Part shown: one piece after another, positions 45,803 through 51,727 of the stretch | How the letters are laid out: every line of letters begins with the position of its first letter | Numbering within the stretch: the stretch's first letter is position 1 | Assembly (NCBI GenBank): GCA_900318065.1 | Contig: ONIY01000014.1 | Span: forward strand, 1 to 51,727 | DNA from: an uncultured Prevotellaceae bacterium | GTDB taxonomy: Bacteria; Bacteroidota; Bacteroidia; Bacteroidales; Muribaculaceae | Reading direction: 5' to 3' | Length of the DNA: 51,727 nucleotides | Notes under the pieces: generated by a model | What the model saw: the letters and a program-made list of their open reading frames with translations, nothing else | Told to the model about the DNA's origin: nothing | Database searches by the model: none | Program-made: the position numbers and the translations under genes

Positions 45803-46144
45803 ATGGCATGTTGTCAGCGATTCAGTGAATATAGGATTATGTGGGTTCTTGTGTTTTTTGATTTGCCAACCGATAATCGAAAACATCGAAAAGCCTATGC
45901 TACATTCCGCAAGGGGTTGATGCAAGATGGGTTCACCATGATACAGTTCTCAATCTACGCAAGGCACTGTGCCAGTGCACAAAACGCCACTGTTCACGTT
46001 CAACGAGTGAAGAACATGTTGCCTGCCGATGGCAACATTTGCATCATGACCATTACCGACAAGCAGTTTGGCAATATGGAAATTTTCAACGGAAGGAGTC
46101 CAGATACTCCAAAATGTGGAGGACAGCAACTCGAACTCTTTTGA
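45803..46144 (+). CDS. cas2: Cas2 adaptation protein
   Basis: 113 residues from ATG 45803 (MACCQRFSEYRIMWVLVFFD). Homologues normally carry the RFSEYRIMW segment, so this start is preferred to the internal Met at 45839 or a GTG at 45800. Ferredoxin-like fold: WVLVFFDLPTDNRKHRKAY (Asp after the first strand), FRKGLMQDGFTMIQFSIYAR, VHVQRVKNMLP and NICIMTITDKQFGNM. It forms the complex with Cas1. Fifteen nt separate it from cas1. Followed by a hairpin at 46148-46177 and then the array. Confidence 0.96.
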   Translation: MACCQRFSEYRIMWVLVFFDLPTDNRKHRKAYATFRKGLMQDGFTMIQFSIYARHCASAQNATVHVQRVKNMLPADGNICIMTITDKQFGNMEIFNGRSPDTPKCGGQQLELF

Positions 46145-46147
46145 AAC

Positions 46148-46177
46148 AACAAATCCACCCTAAGAGGTGGATTTGTT
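46148..46177. terminator. 12-bp hairpin between cas2 and the CRISPR array
   Basis: Perfect stem AACAAATCCACC / GGTGGATTTGTT with 6-nt loop CTAAGA, 3 nt after the cas2 stop. It can fold in either transcript: end of the cas operon on plus, or end of the crRNA precursor on minus. Confidence 0.75.
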
Positions 46178-46253
46178 ATTGTAGTAATACAACTTTTTTG
46201 AAATCCTAATACAACATGTATATTCCTGTGATACAAAGAGTTGCGTACATCGT
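46178..46253. other. Array-flanking sequence at the cas2 side with decayed repeat half
   Basis: AT-rich 76 bp between the hairpin and the first repeat. GATACAAAGA (46230-46239) is identical to the middle of the repeat, with weaker resemblance on its left (TGTATATTCC versus TGTATTATCC), so this may be an eroded half repeat. TAATACAAC, the complement of the repeat start, also occurs twice (around 46195 and 46208). It could be a leader or a trailer. Confidence 0.5.
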
Positions 46254-49200
46254 GTTGTATTATCCGATACAAAGATACAAATTTGAAAGCAATTCACAAC
46301 GGTGATGCCGAGTGGGTTGTCACCGCTGCCGTTGTATTATCCGATACAAAGATACAAATTTGAAAGCAATTCACAACCCATGCAAGGTGCTTAGTGAGAA
46401 GACCAAGTTGTATTATCCGATACAAAGATACAAATTTGAAAGCAATTCACAACAAGCGGTGGCACTATCAGTTATGACAACACGTTGTATTATCCGATAC
46501 AAAGATACAAATTTGAAAGCAATTCACAACATCTCGCGCAGGGCATCAAGTTGAGCGTTAGTTGTATTATCCGATACAAAGATACAAATTTGAAAGCAAT
46601 TCACAACAAGCGGCGTGTCGTGCAGGCACCGCCCGTGTTGTATTATCCGATACAAAGATACAAATTTGAAAGCAATTCACAACCACTTGCCAGGTGTGCC
46701 TTTGTAATGGCCAGTTGTATTATCCGATACAAAGATACAAATTTGAAAGCAATTCACAACTCGGGAACTGTTCTCAACAATTGACACAGGTTGTATTATC
46801 CGATACAAAGATACAAATTTGAAAGCAATTCACAACAGTACTACAACTAAATACATTATTGAAAGGGTTGTATTATCCGATACAAAGATACAAATTTGAA
46901 AGCAATTCACAACAGTCTTATCTCACTTAACGTCTTTTCAGTTGTTGTATTATCCGATACAAAGATACAAATTTGAAAGCAATTCACAACTAAGACATTC
47001 CCCATTGTCAACGACCTCACGTTGTATTATCCGATACAAAGATACAAATTTGAAAGCAATTCACAACAGGAGATTGTGAACACCTATAACGACATTAGTT
47101 GTATTATCCGATACAAAGATACAAATTTGAAAGCAATTCACAACTGACTTTATCAATCGCTATGACCGCTGGAGTTGTATTATCCGATACAAAGATACAA
47201 ATTTGAAAGCAATTCACAACGCAAGTATTAATTCGATTGTGTCCAGTCCTGTTGTATTATCCGATACAAAGATACAAATTTGAAAGCAATTCACAACAGG
47301 CACGCAATGAAAACGAGGCAAGCGAAAGTTGTATTATCCGATACAAAGATACAAATTTGAAAGCAATTCACAACACCAGGGCAGTTGCCGATTTCCTGCG
47401 TGCCGTTGTATTATCCGATACAAAGATACAAATTTGAAAGCAATTCACAACCGGCACGAAGACGGGGACACGCTTGGAGCGGTTGTATTATCCGATACAA
47501 AGATACAAATTTGAAAGCAATTCACAACTCTTATTGTAGTTGACACTTTAATCATAAGTTGTATTATCCGATACAAAGATACAAATTTGAAAGCAATTCA
47601 CAACCATCTTTCGTTGACATCGTGCCATCAAGTGGTTGTATTATCCGATACAAAGATACAAATTTGAAAGCAATTCACAACAAAGGATTGGCTTTAATCG
47701 CAGCACTAAAAGTTGTATTATCCGATACAAAGATACAAATTTGAAAGCAATTCACAACTAACACAGGCTTTGTTCTCACTGTTGGTGCGTTGTATTATCC
47801 GATACAAAGATACAAATTTGAAAGCAATTCACAACATTTCCTCCGTATGTTAAGTTATATCCGTTGTTGTATTATCCGATACAAAGATACAAATTTGAAA
47901 GCAATTCACAACGGTCGAGTATCGACTTCATTTCTTCAGATGGTTGTATTATCCGATACAAAGATACAAATTTGAAAGCAATTCACAACTGAAAGCAATT
48001 CACAACTCAATCTGCTCGCATTGCTTGTGAATGCGGTTGTATTATCCGATACAAAGATACAAATTTGAAAGCAATTCACAACTTAGCGCGTCGTCGCCCT
48101 CGTCACCATCGGGTTGTATTATCCGATACAAAGATACAAATTTGAAAGCAATTCACAACGTTGTAGCTCTTAATCCAAAACTCTTTGCGTTGTATTATCC
48201 GATACAAAGATACAAATTTGAAAGCAATTCACAACAATTTAATCGGGCTTGCCTGCTTTGCCCTGGTTGTATTATCCGATACAAAGATACAAATTTGAAA
48301 GCAATTCACAACAATCTTTTGGTAGTCGATGCTGTTCTTATGTTGTATTATCCGATACAAAGATACAAATTTGAAAGCAATTCACAACTGAACGCCAAGC
48401 CGACCGACGCCCTCGACGTTGTATTATCCGATACAAAGATACAAATTTGAAAGCAATTCACAACTGTTCATCGGCTGCAAAAGCATTGGGCATCGTTGTA
48501 TTATCCGATACAAAGATACAAATTTGAAAGCAATTCACAACATCGAAGCAAGTAACAGTCTTGCCGATGCGTTGTATTATCCGATACAAAGATACAAATT
48601 TGAAAGCAATTCACAACTTATCAGGACCAACTCAGTAGAATGTGGCGTTGTATTATCCGATACAAAGATACAAATTTGAAAGCAATTCACAACGCGCTGC
48701 CGTGCTTGCCATTCTCTCACCGGGTTGTATTATCCGATACAAAGATACAAATTTGAAAGCAATTCACAACGCTCGACACCACGCTCTACGTTTATGTAGG
48801 TTGTATTATCCGATACAAAGATACAAATTTGAAAGCAATTCACAACACGCACCATTTGTTTCTGTTCTTTTCGTGGTTGTATTATCCGATACAAAGATAC
48901 AAATTTGAAAGCAATTCACAACATATGATGCAAATCTTGGTTATGGCGGAGGTTGTATTATCCGATACAAAGATACAAATTTGAAAGCAATTCACAACCT
49001 GTTTGCCTATTTCCTCGATTGTCCTTACGTTGTATTATCCGATACAAAGATACAAATTTGAAAGCAATTCACAACTGTGGCGAAGAAATTGCAAAACGTA
49101 TTTCGTTGTATTATCCGATACAAAGATACAAATTTGAAAGCAATTCACAACAGTAATAGATTTATGCATATTAGACGGAGTGTTGTATTATCCGATACAA

Positions 49201-51180
49201 AGATACAAATTTGAAAGCAATTCACAACACACAGTTTGGACTTAATAAATATGGCAAGTTGTATTATCCGATACAAAGATACAAATTTGAAAGCAATTCA
49301 CAACTTTTGCCTGTCTTTTTAGAAATAAGGCACGGTTGTATTATCCGATACAAAGATACAAATTTGAAAGCAATTCACAACATCTTTGCCCTCATGAATG
49401 GCGATTTTGTGGTTGTATTATCCGATACAAAGATACAAATTTGAAAGCAATTCACAACTTTGCAGAAGATATTATAAATCTTGCAGGGTTGTATTATCCG
49501 ATACAAAGATACAAATTTGAAAGCAATTCACAACGACTCCCAGCAAGCGGTGAAAGGCTTGATGGTTGTATTATCCGATACAAAGATACAAATTTGAAAG
49601 CAATTCACAACGCAAAGCACGTGCGAAATAAATTTATTAAGTTGTATTATCCGATACAAAGATACAAATTTGAAAGCAATTCACAACACCGCCAAATGTC
49701 GAGCGCATAGGCTTGCGTTGTATTATCCGATACAAAGATACAAATTTGAAAGCAATTCACAACGCCACTCCTGATGTAACCCCCTCGGCTTTGGTTGTAT
49801 TATCCGATACAAAGATACAAATTTGAAAGCAATTCACAACGCTCATTCAGACATTCCTAAATGCATATAGGTTGTATTATCCGATACAAAGATACAAATT
49901 TGAAAGCAATTCACAACTTTTAGTTTTGCATATTATTTTGTTTTTAGTTGTATTATCCGATACAAAGATACAAATTTGAAAGCAATTCACAACCAAAAGT
50001 GGCTGATAATTCTCCTCAATACCGTTGTATTATCCGATACAAAGATACAAATTTGAAAGCAATTCACAACGGAAATTTACCTCTAAATTTCCCCGTTTGG
50101 TTGTATTATCCGATACAAAGATACAAATTTGAAAGCAATTCACAACGACGAAGAAGAGGATAACTCATAGTAAAAGTTGTATTATCCGATACAAAGATAC
50201 AAATTTGAAAGCAATTCACAACTGCCCGATAGGCGCAAAGTGGATGATGCGAGTTGTATTATCCGATACAAAGATACAAATTTGAAAGCAATTCACAACG
50301 TCGCTGTCGTTGAATACTAAAAAACACCGTTGTATTATCCGATACAAAGATACAAATTTGAAAGCAATTCACAACACGGCTATGAGAACGTGCTGACAAC
50401 TGCATGTTGTATTATCCGATACAAAGATACAAATTTGAAAGCAATTCACAACCGCCACGATGGCAGCCTTCATCTGCTCGTTGTTGTATTATCCGATACA
50501 AAGATACAAATTTGAAAGCAATTCACAACGCCCTGCTCATGGTCAATCTTGGCACACTGGTTGTATTATCCGATACAAAGATACAAATTTGAAAGCAATT
50601 CACAACAGTGCGATGTTGATGATAGTCTTTAAAGTCGTTGTATTATCCGATACAAAGATACAAATTTGAAAGCAATTCACAACATCCTCATATTCGTGGA
50701 TGCTGTCAGTTAGTTGTATTATCCGATACAAAGATACAAATTTGAAAGCAATTCACAACGCCACGATATGATTGCGAATAACGTGTTGCGTTGTATTATC
50801 CGATACAAAGATACAAATTTGAAAGCAATTCACAACCATTATTTGCAAAGAATGCTACGATGTAGGTTGTATTATCCGATACAAAGATACAAATTTGAAA
50901 GCAATTCACAACTCGTTGCACGTCGTGACCATTCCGAGGGCTGTTGTATTATCCGATACAAAGATACAAATTTGAAAGCAATTCACAACAGTGATAAATT
51001 GCTAAATATAGCAATAGCGGTTGTATTATCCGATACAAAGATACAAATTTGAAAGCAATTCACAACCTGCATGGGCTACCAGTGAGCAGCGCAAATGTTG
51101 TATTATCCGATACAAAGATACAAATTTGAAAGCAATTCACAATTCTCTAACAGGGTGGTTTTCTGCGGAGTTAGTTGTAT
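46254..51180 (-). CRISPR. Type II-C CRISPR array, 64 full repeats
   Basis: The 47-nt repeat begins GTTGTATTATCCGATACAAA and ends AAAGCAATTCACAAC on plus; in crRNA sense it starts GTTGTGAATTGCTTTC. Full copies run from 46254-46300 to 51097-51143; all look identical except the last, which ends AAT. Of the 63 spacers between them, 38 are 30 nt, 24 are 29 nt and one is 46 nt (47990-48035, containing a 17-nt copy of the repeat end). After the last repeat come another 30 nt and a 7-nt repeat start (GTTGTAT, 51174-51180). Strand is taken from the tracrRNA anti-repeat. Apparent proteins across the array are only translations of the repeat. Confidence 0.99.
46270..46299 (-). promoter_or_regulatory. 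Repeat-embedded promoter (first of 64 identical sites)
   Basis: In crRNA sense, repeat positions 2-4 are TTG and 24-31 are TATCTTTG (46270-46277 in this copy), 19 nt apart, matching the promoters of tracrRNA, priA and others in this window. The same -7 octamer TATCTTTG stands before priA. The expected start lies near repeat position 37-41, just before each spacer. Confidence 0.6.
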
Positions 51181-51360
51181 CAATAATGCCGTTTCATCCT
51201 TGTGCTTGTGGTTCCACATGACCATTTGGCCGTAGACCTTGCGCTTAAAATAGTTATCTTATTCACAATAAGCGTTTTAGTGCTGTAATTATAAGAATTT
51301 TGTCAAAATCCGTAAAATTTTTGGCTTGTGGTGTGCCCCTATGAGTGGTCTCGCATGATG
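51181..51360. other. Sequence beyond the distal array end, no gene assigned
   Basis: A minus-strand open frame at about 51098-51240 would encode DNYFKRKVYGQMVMWN and continue into the last repeat; it could be a decayed gene fragment but has no recognised relatives. The rest is AT-rich with no clear feature. Confidence 0.3.
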
Positions 51361-51500
51361 GATGTTGTTGACCCTCTACCGAGGCTCGGGATAAGGAAAA
51401 ACTCACGGATGCCCCACACCCTTCGGGGTGCGCGCCGTGGGGTTGCATCATTTCGCCCCCTCGGGGGCGCCTTGGCCTATGGCCAACTCGCAATGGTCCA
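51361..51500 (+). repeat. Multi-hairpin repeat element, copy C
   Basis: Matches copy B (26451-26600): GATGTTGTTGACCCTCTAC, GAGGCTC, ATAAGGAA, ATGCCCCAC, CCTTCGGGGTGCGCGCCG, TCATTTCGCCCCC, TTGGCCTATGGCCAA. No REP-like GGGACGGTT hairpin accompanies this copy. Confidence 0.78.
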
Positions 51501-51564
51501 TGTCGTGCGTATTAATAAACTATAAAAAGAATATATAGAAATTATTAATTTGGAAACTATTTCG

Positions 51565-51572
51565 TAACTTTG
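51565..51572 (+). promoter_or_regulatory. -7 box of the right-edge gene
   Basis: TAACTTTG followed by CAAGTTGA, identical over 17 nt (GTAACTTTGCAAGTTGA) to 27074-27090. A GGACAAGGC / GCCTTGTCC hairpin (51619-51638) lies in the leader before the ATG at 51684. Confidence 0.5.
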
Positions 51573-51683
51573 CAAGTTGAGGGAAAAGTGAGTGTTATAC
51601 TCCCCCCTGACCCCAGCGGACAAGGCGTGCCTTGTCCCTGCATTGAGGGAACTTTCTTTCGATATTTAATAGAGAATTTTTTA

Positions 51684-51727
51684 ATGGCTGAAGAATTAGA
51701 ACTACAAGATAACACGCAACAGCAGCA
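51684..51727 (+). CDS. 5' end of an unidentified gene
   Basis: Only 14 codons are inside the window (MAEELELQDNTQQQ). The promoter at 51565-51572 and a leader of about 100 nt support a real start. Too short to identify. Confidence 0.5.
   Translation, partial: MAEELELQDNTQQQ

Noticed and set aside
44876-46253. csn2 or cas4 gene (type II-A or II-B)
   Set aside because: Only cas1 and cas2 lie between cas9 and the array; there is no room for a fourth gene.
46254-51143. Spacers matching other parts of this window (self-targeting)
   Set aside because: None noticed by eye; this was not an exhaustive comparison on both strands.
46254-51220. Many short plus-strand open frames encoding variants of YYPIQRYKFESNSQ
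   Set aside because: They are translations of the CRISPR repeat in different frames; spacing and content follow the array, not genes.
1-51727. tRNA or rRNA genes
   Set aside because: No cloverleaf with TTCRANNC arm and no rRNA-like conserved stretch was seen.

Overview
The window reads as a chromosomal segment of a gut-type Bacteroidales bacterium (Muribaculaceae- or Prevotellaceae-like; the exact genus cannot be settled by eye). Reasons: promoters of the Bacteroidetes kind (TTTG, 19-20 nt, TAnnTTTG) stand in front of many genes; secreted proteins carry C-terminal sorting-like tails; there are a TonB-dependent receptor with a carboxypeptidase-regulatory-like domain, DUF4876/DUF6850 proteins and a 597-residue six-domain ribosomal protein S1; and a type II-C CRISPR locus with a 47-nt repeat. 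No rRNA or tRNA gene was found.

Layout. 1-971: 5' part of an HD-domain hydrolase and a small HExxH protein (minus). 1214-5172: two paralogous secreted propeller-like proteins (minus operon), divergent from 5339-13846, a plus-strand operon of TonB receptor, DUF4876 lipoprotein, DUF6850 outer-membrane barrel and M16 peptidase. 13964-18215: rpsA, a secreted protein and rmuC (minus). 18410-21192: DUF695 protein, small membrane protein, a candidate structured RNA, a flavin-reductase-like protein and a LOG-family gene broken by a one-base frameshift. 21347-24664: priA and an EcsC-like gene (minus). 24825-26078: SGNH hydrolase. 26079-27091: gene-free kilobase of REP-like hairpins and an inverted pair of a multi-hairpin repeat. 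27092-34936: mini-CTD protein plus LtaS-like sulfatase, secreted protein, DUF4105 membrane protein, and a large secreted-protein gene interrupted by a frameshift. 35097-39954: cardiolipin synthase, GHL10 glycosidase-like protein, RluA-type pseudouridine synthase.

40558-51180 is a complete type II-C CRISPR-Cas locus: a divergent minus-strand tracrRNA gene with its own promoter and terminator, then cas9-cas1-cas2 (overlapping or closely spaced), then 64 full repeats with 63 spacers (38 of 30 nt, 24 of 29 nt, one of 46 nt). The anti-repeat shows that crRNAs are read from the minus strand, towards cas2. In that direction each repeat itself contains a good Bacteroidetes promoter, so the array appears to be transcribed from dozens of repeat-embedded promoters.

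The most unexpected pattern outside CRISPR is a set of degenerate 7-, 8- and 9-nt tandem tracts that fill many intergenic spaces. The same word families recur at distant places, in both orientations and even as the same composite (CAGTNNN heptamers next to NNNTTCCGG nonamers at 36556-36662 and, inverted, at 19516-19601). One family also lies inside the rluA-like coding sequence.
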